The notes under the pieces: model-generated
What the model saw: the letters and a program-made list of their open reading frames with translations, nothing else
What the model was told of the DNA's origin: nothing
Databases searched by the model: none
Translations under genes and position numbers: made by a program
Assembly (NCBI GenBank): GCA_947034895.1
Contig: OX344761.1
Coordinates: forward strand, 68,633,839-68,697,838
DNA length: 64,000 nt
Source: Rhytidiadelphus loreus
Lineage: Eukaryota > Streptophyta > Bryopsida > Hypnales > Hylocomiaceae
Direction of reading: 5' to 3'
Shown here: positions 23,412 through 35,071 of the stretch, piece after piece
Layout of the letters: each line of letters begins with the position of its first letter
Numbering within the stretch: position 1 is the first letter of the stretch

Positions 23412-25063
23412 ATGCAATTTGGATGATTTTAAATATATTTAGATGATTACATGTCATTTCATTTCCATTATACATAATTTATGTATGTTTGTAGATGTAA
23501 AAGCTTTATTTTTACTAACAAGGAGCACAACTAATTGCCATCTCAGAAAATTGAAACAAAGGGGATATAGTTTATGCAATGACCTTGTCCATGAAAGGTG
23601 AAATGTGGATGTAGCATGTAGATTAGGAAACAATTAGGAAGCATAAAAATTACTCATTGGAATTGTTAGGAGTAAATTTTGTCAACTTCAGTATGTATAT
23701 GATGTGTGACATTCAATAGATGATCTACACAATTAAAAAGAAGATGAGTCAAAAGATGCATTTATCTTGAAGTTGTCAATTTTAATACATGTATTGTTCA
23801 TTGGTATTGTCAAGTGTACATTTGGTCAACTTTATTATGTGTATATTGCCTAACTTGGAAATGGTGAATCTATACACCTAAAAAGAAGAGTCAAGAGATG
23901 TTTATATCTTGAAGTTGTCAACTTTAGTATGTATAATGTTCATTGGAATTGTTAGCTATACATCCTCACAACTTCATTACATTCATTGTTCATTGGGATT
24001 GTCAATTGAACATCTTACCAACTTGAGTACATGTATGCTGCACGTCTCACATATGATTGATCTACACACATAATTAGAAGATGAGTCAAAAGATGCATAT
24101 ATCTTGAAGTTGTCAACTTTAGTATGTGTATTGTTTCATTGGGATTGTCAATTGTCAATTTTTTTTGGCAAGCTATCATACATCTTGACAACTTTAATAC
24201 AAGTTTGATGTGTGACTCCCTAATGGATGATCTATTGAGTGATCTACACATCAAAAACAACAATAAAAGAACAACAAAGAAATTCAAACTGCCTTCACGA
24301 TCATGCCACATTTTGATCAATAGTTCATCAACAGCAACGTCCACATCATGGGACCCAACTTCAAAATGGAAGAGGCAGAAATGCAATAGCTTTCAAAATT
24401 ATTTGAGAAAGTAGAGATGGAAATAGTAGCCACTATGGCAACAATTGCAATCAAATACAATCCTTGAGGGGATAGATTTCCCATATCAAAAGGAAATTCT
24501 GCCCTAAACCCTAAATCCTCACAATATCTCAGATGAAAGAAGAGAAATTCCATGTGCATCAAAATTCAAATTCCTTAGTGTAACACATTTGAATTCTGCG
24601 ATTGTCAATACTAAAAAAAATCTTTTTAGAGTTAGTTGTAAAATTGTCTCAAAATTGCAGTTCAAAGATTAAATTATTACTAAAAAAACTCAAGTGTTGG
24701 TGTTGAGTTAGCACAAAAGTAGGTTCTCTTGTACAAAACTAGCAGTTCCACTGACAATTGTGATCAACAACACTACTTAGCACTTATTTTTTAGTGAATC
24801 TTGGGAGACTCAACACTGATATCAAGGCACCTACAAGTGAACCCACATAGTTTCTTAATGTGTCTTTTTTTTCAAGATTTTTTCCCTCATTCTTCAATGA
24901 ACATCAAAATTTTAGTTGGACAATTGAATTGTTTATTTTCAATGCTATATTTACAAGAATAAGCTTGCAAATGAAATAATATTCATCCTACTTAAATCCT
25001 ATACTCACCTAAAATCATCCCTATACATATTCCATTATGTCCTCATTTAGTAAAGGCACCATT
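23412..25063. repeat. AT-rich DNA with degenerate tandem repeats (23620-24260)
   Basis: Between about 23620 and 24260 a motif set recurs about four times at 140-195 bp spacing: AAGATGAGTCAAAAGATGC, ATCTTGAAGTTGTCAA, TTCATTGGGATTGTCAATTG. The units are diverged. No gene was recognised elsewhere in this stretch. Confidence 0.55.
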
Positions 25064-25339
25064 TTAATACCCCATAGTAACCATTTCAGGACTATTTGTA
25101 GGGATGATTTGGCGAGGAAGGACAATTTTAGGACACCCCACCTTATACTCTAAACTCTTCAACCTTAAAAAGATGGCCCTATGACCTTTTATTTTACTTC
25201 CAAACCATTCACTTTGTTCTAGTACATCATCCACAACCCTTGGATCATGATGGAGCTCAACAAATGGAATTCTAGTTGATAGGGTGATGTAGTCTTTTAG
25301 CTCAGCCTTTCTGAATTTGTCTCCTTCAAAATTGTACAC
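25064..25339 (-). pseudogene. Possible coding relic, 91 codons, family unknown
   Basis: The minus-strand frame reads like folded protein (for example YITLSTRIPFVELHHDPRVV, then VLEQSEWFGSKIKGHRAIFL), unlike the low-complexity frames around it. Just upstream on the minus strand a second frame (RLVAQCNRYDNLR) seems to join it after a shift, which suggests a decayed gene, perhaps from a transposon. There is no recognisable motif. It ends at the border of a CACTA-like element (25395), which may have disrupted it. Confidence 0.35.
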
Positions 25340-25845
25340 ACCTCAGGTTGTCATACCTATTACATTGCGCCACAAGTCTAATAGTTCCATGTATCACTAT
25401 AAGAACCCTTATTTTTTTGGATGTGTCAAAAAATGTGGTGACATGTTTTTTTTTATGTCAAGCATGTCATCGTCAATGTCCAACAAAATCCGTTTGATGT
25501 GGCAAAATCTAAGAAAATGTGCCATGTTTTTACTACGATGTTTGAAGAGACATGGTCAAAGAAGGTGCCAAAATGTGCCATGTCACCTCCACATAAGCGT
25601 CACATTGGCGGGCTATGCCACATGGGATTTTTTTCACCCAACCCAGAGATGATGTGGTAGGTGACGTCACACATGGTGTCACAATATCTAAGAAGATTTA
25701 TATTGTTTTAAGCAACGTCAACTTCGATGTCAAGAAGAATTTTGATATTATTTTGGCAACATCAATTTAGACATCTTTTGAGTTTTGAGACATTTTCTAA
25801 AATGTAAACTTCAACATCCAAACATTTTGCAACATCAAGTTTGAC

Positions 25846-25950
25846 ATACACCATACATAATAGGCCATACATAATGCATTGTATAGAATACACCATACAT
25901 TGTACATCATACACTATACACCATACATAATATACCATATTTGATATTTT
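25846..25950 (+). repeat. Short tandem repeats of CCATACATAAT type
   Basis: ACACCATACATAAT and variants (CCATACATTGTACATCATAC) recur about six times in 100 bp. This is a degenerate minisatellite inside the CACTA-like element. Confidence 0.65.
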
Positions 25951-25975
25951 GTGTTAATTGACATGAGAAGACATA

Positions 25976-26200
25976 TACTACAAGAGAAAGGGGTGTTTTA
26001 AGTGTGTTTTTAAGTATAGTCCTAGAGATAAGATATTAAGTAATGACCTTTATGTAGATTTTTAGTAAAAATTGACTAAAAGTACATGTATTTTCAATAA
26101 ATTTTTACTAAAAATGTACATAAAAGTCAACATACTGAAGGTCATTACTTAATATCTTATATCTAGGACTATACTTAAATCACCCCTTTTTCTTATAATA
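25976..26200. mobile_element. Long-TIR MITE, about 225 bp
   Basis: The left arm (TACTACAAGAGAAAGGGGTG, then GTATAGTCCTAGAGATAAG, ATATTAAGTAATGACCTT) is repeated inverted at the right (TATTATAAGAAAAAGGGGTG, reversed). The arms are about 95 bp. The ends resemble decayed CACTA ends (ACTACAAGA). A half copy lies at 14327-14453. Confidence 0.75.
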
Positions 26201-26840
26201 ATACTATTTATACAAATGGGGTTGTAGGAGGCACGGCAAAGCATGTGGGATATGTAAAGTTTTAGAATTATGCAAAGTTGTCGAAGTTGATATTGCCAAA
26301 AAGATCTAGACATCTCAGTTGATGTGTGACTTGATATCGTAAAAAACATCTAGACATCTCAATCAATGTCTAAAAAAACAAATTTTTAAAATGCATCAAT
26401 GTATGCTGATGTGGCATGCCACCTCATCCTTGTTGAATGCCATGTCAATAAAATGCCACATCACTTGACACTTTTTTAATTTAATTTAATTTTTAATTCA
26501 AGTTTTTTTAATTCAAGTTTTTTTGTTTTTTAAACATGTCAAGTGGCTTCCCTTTCCCTATATTTTACTTATGGTCAAGGTTTTACTTCAGTTCATAGTA
26601 ACTTTCTTTAATTTACCCGAGATTAAACCAAACCCCCTTGCCAACATGGCATTTCTATGTTTTATTGGATGTTGTACAAAATGCAACTATGATTTTTTCA
26701 ATGTCTCCTACAACATCACTATCATACAAGACATCAACTTGTTCTACTTGTGACATCCAAACGTTTTTTGAAACATCCAATTCAATTCTACCTCCCACTT
26801 AAAATATCTAAAATTTCCACCATTGGTGTATTTTATAGTG

Positions 26841-29800
26841 TAGAAAATCATAGTATTAATAAAGTTTCATCCAAAAATTAGAAAATCAATAGACCATGGT
26901 TATAGGCCCTAAAGTTCAAATTACAATTAAATATTGAATATAAGGAATTTTTCAAAATTTCAAATTGTAGTAAAAACTAAACTTAGTTAGCTTCATTTCA
27001 TTAATAAGACTCAAGTTCAAAAAATATCATTTTTATGGCTAAAATTCAGATTTAGAACAAGGTAGAAGTGGCCAAAATACACTAGAAGGTGATTTGTAGA
27101 GGATATCTTCTATAGAAAAGTAAAAAATGTCTCAATGAAGGATGATCCAATGTCATTAGTTGCAAACACATTGAAGTACCTCCCACAAAACATTTGATTG
27201 AAAAGATTGCTTTTGGTAGCCTATATAATGTCCCAAAGTCATTCATTGACCTTTTTTTCTTGCCTTCTCAGCATTTCAAGGTTAAAATCATGCTCTAAAT
27301 TCTTTAAAATCATGCGTTAGGCAACCAATTGTGCACATGATTGTAAAGAATTTTGTAATGTTAACATGGAATTCTAACAACATGGAATAACAAAGGAATG
27401 TAACATTACAAAATTTAAAATTTTCAATAATCTAATAGTTTTATTGATACTATCAAATATAATATTAATATATTCTATTCTAATTTTTTAATAAAATATA
27501 AAATAATATGACAATAATAAAAAACATAAGATATTTTTTATTTTAAAAATAAAATAAAATATATTATTATTATTAAATATAATATTAGTACTACATACTA
27601 TTGTTTTAATGATATTTCAATATATTTTTAATATTATATTATTATTGTATAATATCTTTTCATACTTGCTAAATCTTTTTATATAACATTTGGATGTAAC
27701 CATTTGTGACTATTGAGAATGTGATAGTGATTATGGGGAGTGAATTATGGACTATGTATATCTGTTTCATGGATTTTTGTGCAATAAGAGAGCAAGTGAT
27801 CCTAAAAAGGGTAAATGCAAGGATTTAGAGTGTGACCAACTAACCAAAGGGACAAATGACATCACAAAGCAAATTTTAAAATCCTCCCTCTAAAATCTTA
27901 ACTATCAAAGTGTAAGTGTAATATGTAAGATAAGTCTTCGGAAGCAATGTGTAAAACCTCACCTTTTCAAACATAACTTACTTACTTCCACATTATTATG
28001 TTTGTATTGCAACATCTTGTGATACTTGAACTCAATTTGTAAAAAACTTTGATACCATGCATTACCAAGATCCCTTTACAAGAATATATGCTAGAAAACA
28101 ATAATAAATTCACCCAAATTTCAAAATTTTGACTTGTTATTCAATTTTAATGGTGGATTGTTGTATTAGAGCAATATAAAGTAGAAGCAATAAAAAAGGA
28201 AATTTAAGACAAAGATTGCAATTTTATGGCCTACAAGATGAATTTTTATACCATAGCCCTAAAGTTGCAAATCCATTGCCATGACCTTCAAGTGGCACAA
28301 AACTATGAAATGACAAATCTTCACTAGTCCTTTCAATAATTACAATAATTGTTTTTTTAAATCAAAATACTCAATGATTAATAGGAAATGCATCTTAATT
28401 TGTCCCTACACCCAAATTATATTCTTGAGTTTGAATTAAAAATCCACATCCAAATACTTAATTTTTACATGTAAACCAAGTCAAAAGTCAAACTACATCA
28501 GTTGACTAAAACCTCGAAAAAGACAATTTCATTTCATAGAATTTTAGGGATTCAGATGTGATAATGTAAATACAAAAGAAACTTTGACCTAATAATGTTT
28601 GTTCTCAAGACCTTAATAATATTATAGAACTATGATAATAGGAAAAGTATGATTGGGTGAATTATATTGTATCTAGCACCTTTCCAATTTGTATTCACCT
28701 ATGATTTATTATAAATCCTATTTGGTAAAGATTTAAAGTATTTTTTGTCTTTTTGAAATTTAACCACTAAATGCTTGAGGGATTTGGATAAAATTTAGAT
28801 ATATTGTATTATATAGTCCTTAAGTTTTTTTGAAGTTTGGTAAATACAATTTTTTTAAATGATCTATATAGTCAAATTTGAAGAAAATTTATACCATAGG
28901 TGAAGTCATGGTTGGCAAAAACTAATTCTAAAATAGATGCTAGGATTTTAGAAAAATTATCATTTTTTAATATGTATGGAAAAAAAATTTATGAAATAAT
29001 TTTATTATAAACATTTGTTGAAGTTTATTTTGGAAAAATAATTAAAGGAATAGGAAGGAGGTGCTGATCCTACCTTGCACCTATTGTAGACCTTTGTCAA
29101 ATTAGTTCATAAACATGTGACTTTGAAAATTCACCAAAATAATAATAATTTTTAGTTATATAATTTCTAATTTATTATTAAATGTGTTTCAATTTTATAT
29201 AGAGAGAGATGTGTGTGTGTATCAATTGTGGGGGGTTCTAGAAATTGTTACATTTTTTAATTTTTTTTATATCCAATTTGATAGAATATTTTAGATTGAA
29301 TGTTCAATAATTTTGTAAATTTTTTATCGTATTTGATGTATTTTTGGTTCACATTGAAATTTTTGTGTAGCAAGTCCTACGTTGTTTTTTACTAATTGCA
29401 CCCCATGAAAGCTTTCATTTAATTCGTAAAGGACAATTGCTCTTGGATAGAGAAATATAAATTTGGGTAGGTACCTATTGGGTGCTTGGATAAAAAGTAA
29501 TGATGTTCAAAAATGTTTGGCCCATTTGGACAATAGAGTGCAAAATTTTCTATGCTCCTCATCTTCTTTTAGGTTGGGCCAAAAATTTATCTTTTTTCTT
29601 CTAACTTCAAATGCAATAATCTGGCAATTAATGCAATAGAATTTTCTAAAACAATTTCCACACATTTCTATAATAATCTTGTGTAATTTTTTACAGTTGA
29701 ATTTTAAAAGAATTTTTTTTTTCTATTTTTTCTCAAGGCACCAAAAAAATGACATTTTTTTTTATAGTTTTTTGGGAAACATATCCTAGGTCCTTACGAG

Positions 29801-30341
29801 TTAATAAAATTAGCCAAGAATTGTCCCTTCTACACTAAATAGGGATATTTAGGAGACCAAAATATTAAAGGGACTTATTGTGGAAAACTATAGATGTTTG
29901 AAACATGATGTACAACCTTGGAACAATTTAGTAAGTATTGACGTACAACAAAAGTAGATATTTATATAGTGCGTAATGTCAAAAAATTAGTATGGATCCT
30001 CTTAAAAACCCTATTCAATATAGTCATTTGGCTAAATATTGTACAATTTTTTTTGCTAACACCATTATTTGTCCTCTCGTTTAGCATCATTGCCCAAATA
30101 TACAATATCAAAAATAATGCAAGATTTGCAGTTTGCAAAAAATATTTTTCAAATAAGACTTGGGAGTTCTACATAAACATTATTATGGTATAATTAAGGT
30201 AGTACGTTCTAAAAGCACCCATTTTCTTCAAACCACCCCTATTTTAGGTGGAAAATGGAGATGGGGTGATCTTTAAATAGACCACTATAGCAATTGAATG
30301 CATTGACTAAAAATTGTTTTTCTATTGCAAGAGCCAATCAT
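26841..30341. other. Repeat-rich AT DNA; copy 2 of a dispersed repeat at 26860-27200
   Basis: 26860-27200 matches 6120-6440 in the same orientation. 27410-27690 is almost pure A/T with many TAATATA palindromic words. A stretch near 29575-29790 weakly resembles the 3' part of the roughly 1 kb family at 42895, 55870 and 58195. No gene recognised. Confidence 0.45.
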
Positions 30342-30615
30342 TGTCTTTGATTTCTGTACATCTCTTTACAAGTTGCAAGTGGATGGATTTTCGAAGACCT
30401 ATAGTCACAAATAGGTGTCTATGTCCAAGAATCTTTGAAAATTTGTAACTAATTCAAAAATGCTTGAAAAAATACAAAACCCCTTGTATTAGGTTCCACG
30501 TCTATTTTTCTTTCTTTGAAAATGATCTAAAAATGTTTTTGTCCATGAAGTGTCTACTTCAGCCTATGAAAAAGGTGAATCGACTCTTAAAGGTTGCTTT
30601 TAGAGCATATACTAC
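30342..30615 (+). repeat. Direct repeat, copy 1 (partner 31827-32090)
   Basis: It shares with 31827-32090, in the same order, GTCTTTGATTTC, AAGACCTATAGTCACAAAT, ATGCTTGAAAAAATACAAAA, CTATTTTTCTTTCT and GGTTGCTTTTAGAG. The copies are about 80 percent alike by eye and lie 1.2 kb apart. Decayed LTRs of a short element are possible, but TG…CA borders, a primer-binding site and a polypurine tract were not found. Confidence 0.65.
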
Positions 30616-31826
30616 CTTAATTTTTACCAATACAACTCGAGTCCTTTTGAAATCTGATTCGTGCAGTGATGAAGGAAAATAAATATGAAGAATGAATTGT
30701 GTCAAACTATCTTCTAAGATTCATTTTTCCAAGAATCTTTGCAGTTATCTTTCCTTTCAAGTATTTATATGTGCTTTTGAGACCCCTTATCTTTTAAAAT
30801 CACAAAAATGGAAATTGAAGCTTAAATTACAAAAATTAAATTATTTACTTTTTTGCAATCAATTGTTCATTACTGAAATGGTAGTTTGCCATCAATTTGT
30901 CAAAATAATGAAGCCATGATTGGGAAGCTCATTTTTAGTTTTTGCAAGAACCTTCTTAGTGTCATTTTGTGGCTTTCCAATGACAATGTCTATTCATTTC
31001 ACAATCCATCATGGATGATTTCCATCCAATTTTTGGTGCCAAGGGTTGTTGTTGGTCTTGTTATCTCTTGAAGTTTATTCCAAGCCATTTGGATTATTTA
31101 TGGATTTTATATGGGATCTTAGTTTCCACAAATGTAGTGAAAATAGATCATTGTATATTGTATTTTGAATTATTTTGACTTTTTTTTTGCCAAAATGTAA
31201 GTTAGGATAAAAAAATGATCTCTTTTGCATTTGAGTTCAACCAACAAAAGTACAATTTTCATTCCATTTGAATTTCTAAAAAATTCTCAATATTGAGTGT
31301 TTTATTGTAATTACAAGTTGAGCATCTATCACTATGGAATAGTAATTTTTACTAATTTTGGAAATACAAACAATTTTTTATCTACAATAATATTTTTTAT
31401 TATAAAACATACCTTTGGTACAACAATTGGATTTTTGTAATACATTCAACAATTCAATATCAATTTTCTTAATTCAAATTTTCACCAAAAATCATGAAAT
31501 TTTATGGGTTTTACTAGATTCATGCCTTCAGCTACTAAAATATGAGGTTCAATTTCATCTCAATTTAGAGTGCAAAAATTGAGTATGAATGTATAGATTG
31601 ATTTTGTGGTAATGGGTCCAACATTCAAGAATAAAAGAGCAAGTGATTCATATAGAAACATGCAATTAGTAAGAAAGCTATTAACTCTTGTAAAACTCAT
31701 ATTTCACCTCAATAGATATCTACAATAATAGTGTTAATCATAAAGTGTGTGCAATGAGGGACTACGAGCTAGAGTTTCAGAGGAAAACAAGTTGAAACTC
31801 CTTAAAGCACCAAAATTGGGTTTGTC
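30616..31826. other. Spacer between the direct repeats
   Basis: Only short open frames (60-75 codons). 31732-31826 resembles 42738-42840 (AGTGTGTGCAAT … GAGTT … AAGCACCA). No coding relic recognised. Confidence 0.4.
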
Positions 31827-32090
31827 TTTGATTTCCACATATCTCTTCAAAAGTTGCAAGGGAACAAATTTTCAAAGACCTATAGTCACAAATGGTGCCA
31901 TTGCCCCAAATCTTTGAAAATTTATAAGTAATTAAATAATGCTTGAAAAAATACAAAATCACTTGTGTTAGATTCCACATCTATTTTTCTTTCTGTGAAA
32001 AATGATCTAAAAATATTTTTGTCCACAAAAAACTATGAAAAAGGTGGACCAGCCCTCAAATGGTTGCTTTTAGAGTGTACTACCTTGTTG
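31827..32090 (+). repeat. Direct repeat, copy 2
   Basis: Partner of 30342-30615. It is followed at 32090-32254 by an open stretch with no recognisable family. Confidence 0.65.
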
Positions 32091-32990
32091 ACATTGCATG
32101 ATGCTTGGCCTTGTTTGTTCTACCACAAAACTAGCCTTTACATCCATCACTCGGCTATCAAGCCGGGTGATATTCAACTAATTTTGAATCATGATTCTAA
32201 GAGTAGCTCCTCCATTTCAAGTGAAAAGGAACATGAAATGGTTTTTACAGAGTAAAGTTGTAGTCCAGTTGTAGTAGCATCTATGCTTCAATCTTCTGAA
32301 ACAATTGCAATGCAATTCATGCTTCACCCCTCGGCAATGCCTTATCCAACTTGTTTTACATCATCAAAGACATCATGAAAGATAATGATTCAACCATAGT
32401 CAAAGGGGTTGAGTCATTGCGTGAGGTCTAGTGTGGTCTTAAAAGACCTCAACATAGTGTGAGTAGAGCATTGTAGTGTTGCTCAAGAAAATAAAAAAAC
32501 CATAGTGGTGATGCAATGGATCTTTAAAATGTTGCATTTTTGATACAAGTGCAATCATGTTTCACTTGGAGTTTGTGGTGGAGCTACACTTATTATGTCA
32601 ATTAAGGAGTTTTGAGTTATGGGTCAACGCATAGGACTACACCAGTGTGTAATGATATTAGCTTGACTTGTGCTGGTCATTGATCTAGAAATAGTAGAAA
32701 ATAATTTTCCAAATATAAGAACATACATGTTTGTGATTAAAAAGAAATGACCTCATTTGATTTAAAATACTAATAATTAACATAAAGCCAAGGGATAATA
32801 ATTTTGTGCATCTCATATATAGAAGTATAGAACATACAAGGAAATGCTACATAGCAATTTTGTATGGAATTGCCGTTGCAATTGCCATGAACCTTACTAT
32901 CAAGGTTACTATAAAAGTTAAAGACTTACCAATTTTGCACACTATGCTATAAATTTGAGACCTTCTTTGAATTTGTAAATGCCACTTCTA
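32091..32990. other. No gene recognised
   Basis: Base composition is mixed and there are scattered open stretches with stops. A frame near 32545-32600 (FDTSAIMFHLEF) faintly recalls a retroelement protease, but this is too short to call. Confidence 0.35.
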
Positions 32991-33723
32991 GGTGAATGCA
33001 AGAAACACCGATACTATTTTGCGTCACAATTGAAATGACGGAGATGCCATTCGCCATATCTTTTGGGAAATGAAGTCCATGTACTTGAAATTTTTATTGG
33101 AGATGGCTAACTTGGAAGTCCTCAGATTCCTTATTTTTGAGAAATTTTGAAAAAAAATCCTTTAATTAAACTATAATTTACCTAATTTGTCACACTTTGT
33201 GTTTTAGGTTTTTTTAGTACTGTGGAGTATCCAAAAATGATGATTTACGTCTAGGATTGTTGTGGGCTATTGCCACAATAGAAGGGCATGTGCCCACCAA
33301 AGGACATTCAAAAAAACAATTTTTTTTGTCCTCAACATGCATGCAAATAGGGGGCCCTTGCCCATAGCACTCCAAACATTCATGATGGTTTCAACTTTTA
33401 GTTTTTGGTGAAATGTAATCACTATCAAGTCTTTACAAATGGCCAATTTTTAGGGTTTTTTTATTCATGATTTTCTAATTATTATTAATTTATACTTAAT
33501 TTTATCTACTTTTTGTGACAAATTGCCATTTTTTTCAAATAGTTCTGTTTTAGTATTATTAAGTACTCAAAAGTATTGTTGGCCGTTGATTTTTTGGATC
33601 AACGACTGAAATTGCTCCGTTTTGTAGTACTATGAGTACTATGAGTACTAGGCAAAAAAAACACAGTTTTGGCAGAACGCTCTCTAAATTGTTTAGTGTT
33701 TCTTGCATCTACCCTCCTTTAAT
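32991..33723 (-). mobile_element. Copy of the 723-bp inverted-end element
   Basis: It starts GGTGAATGCAAGAAACACCG and ends, reversed, GGTAGATGCAAGAAACAC. The interior is the reverse complement of 45448-46170 throughout (for example GTAGTACTATGAGTACT, AAATGTAATCACTATCAAG, GACTTGAAATTTTTAT-type blocks). Length 733 bp. No coding frame and no clear target duplication. Confidence 0.75.
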
Positions 33724-34090
33724 TTTTGGGTGTCAAAAATTCGACTCTCCAGAAAATTTTGATGTCAAAAATTGCCACCCTACAAAAAATTTGATGTTTT
33801 AGATTGAATTTTCACAAATGCTAATTGATTTCATTTCAATCTTTGATTTACAAACCAAAAGAGTCACCAAATTTTATGGTTTGCATATAAAACATCTATA
33901 TGAATATGTTGATTATATTTACAACATATGAGTAGTAATAATCAATCAATACAAAAGCATTTCTAAATGTGGTATCCTTCATAGCACACCACTTCATCCT
34001 TATTCATCAAACTTGATATCTCTATTGGAATTTTGCCACTGTAACTCCTGTTTGTGTTCCTAAAGTCTCAAGCTACATCATAAAGAAGAC

Positions 34091-34291
34091 TTAACCCTAA
34101 AAGATGGGCTAGTACCCATGGAAATCATCCCTTTGAATATCGTGTGAATCATTGGCTCAAAAAAATTCAAAAGCACTCATTGAAAGTCAAATTTAACTAC
34201 TGTAGAAGACCTCCCCTTTTCACAACAAAATTCCGAGGATGAATAGTTGCACTTCTGTCCTACATAGAAGGATTCTCTATCATTCATTGGA
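34091..34291 (+). mobile_element. TTAACCC-ended MITE, truncated copy
   Basis: The left end TTAACCCTAAAAGATGGG and the interior (GTGTGAATCATTGGCT, AAAGCACTCATTGAAAG, GATGAATAGTTGCA, CATTCATTGGA) match 47755-48115 in the same orientation. The right end is lost. Confidence 0.65.
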
Positions 34292-34344
34292 CACACAACG
34301 CTTGCAATGTCCTGTAAGTAATGAATCAAAGCTTCCCATTTAGA

Positions 34345-34545
34345 AAAAAATATAATCTACAAGAAAAAAAAAATACTAAAAATTCTATTTCAATTTTTTG
34401 TGGATATTTTTTGTTGCCCTGTCTCCCCCATTTTGAGGTTATTGTGGCATAACTTTTGCTCTCGGGCACCAATTGAAATAAAAATTATATTCCTAGAAAG
34501 CTCATAAGTTTCTCTATCTTATGAGAAAGTTTTAAAAAGTTTCAA
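34345..34545 (-). repeat. Fragment of the ~1 kb dispersed family, reverse orientation
   Basis: On the minus strand it carries the family words TTTCAATTGGTGCCCGAGA, AAAGTTATGCCACAATAA and CAACAAAAAATATCC, as in 55900-56030 and 57740-57830. Confidence 0.6.
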
Positions 34546-34837
34546 TGTACCCAGGGAACAACAAACCATTGAAGCTTGGTGCACTTTCAAGCCCATGTAC
34601 AAAATATGAATGGTTTTCACAAAACCTCGAAGCTCTACTTTTAAACCACATTCATCAAAGAATATTTTGATCCCTCAATGCAAAACTGTTCCTCAAAACT
34701 CTGAAGCCAGAATTGAGAATTTATACAGAAAATTGTCATATCAACAGCAAAAGGAGATGGGATTCAGTAACTTTGCTACATTGAAAATCTGTGTCAAATT
34801 TATGCCATGCTGCACAGAACCACCGTGGTGATCACAA

Positions 34838-35018
34838 ACACAAACAGTCAATCCGGACTGCTCCAGGATTTCAAATTCGACACAAACACTCAATCTGGGT
34901 GTTACAGGATTTCAAATTCGAAACAAACACTCAATCTGGGCTGTTACAGGATTTCAAAATTCGAAACAAACACTCAATCTGGGCTGTTACAGGATTTCAA
35001 AATTCGAAACAAACACCA
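34838..35018 (+). repeat. Tandem repeat, units of 41-43 bp
   Basis: Four to five units start at about 34838, 34883, 34924 and 34967. Each contains CAAACACTCAATCTGGGCTG and TTACAGGATTTCAAAATTCG. The last units are almost identical. The array lies just 3' of the stop codon of the minus-strand membrane protein gene and may be in its 3' UTR. Confidence 0.85.
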
Positions 35019-35071
35019 AGCTGTAATAGATTACCACTCCATCACAGGCGGAGGTAACACGAAATTAATTT

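Larger units (their letters stand above)
25395..26840. mobile_element. Probable CACTA-like element, 1.4 kb
   Basis: The left end is CACTATAAGAACCC and the reverse-complemented right end CACTATAAAATACACC. Close to the ends GGATGTGTCAAAAAATGT (left) and GGATGTTTCAAAAAACGT (right, reversed) form subterminal inverted repeats, and GACATC/GATGTC words are frequent throughout. The flanks TAT and TAG agree at two of three bases. No transposase. Another MITE is nested at 25976-26200. Confidence 0.5.

Noticed and set aside
29205..29222. GAGAGA/TGTGTG microsatellite
   Set aside because: Only a few units long, not worth separate annotation.
32545..32600. Retroelement protease-like FDTSA motif
   Set aside because: Too short, with stops close by and no reverse transcriptase or integrase motif in the neighbourhood.
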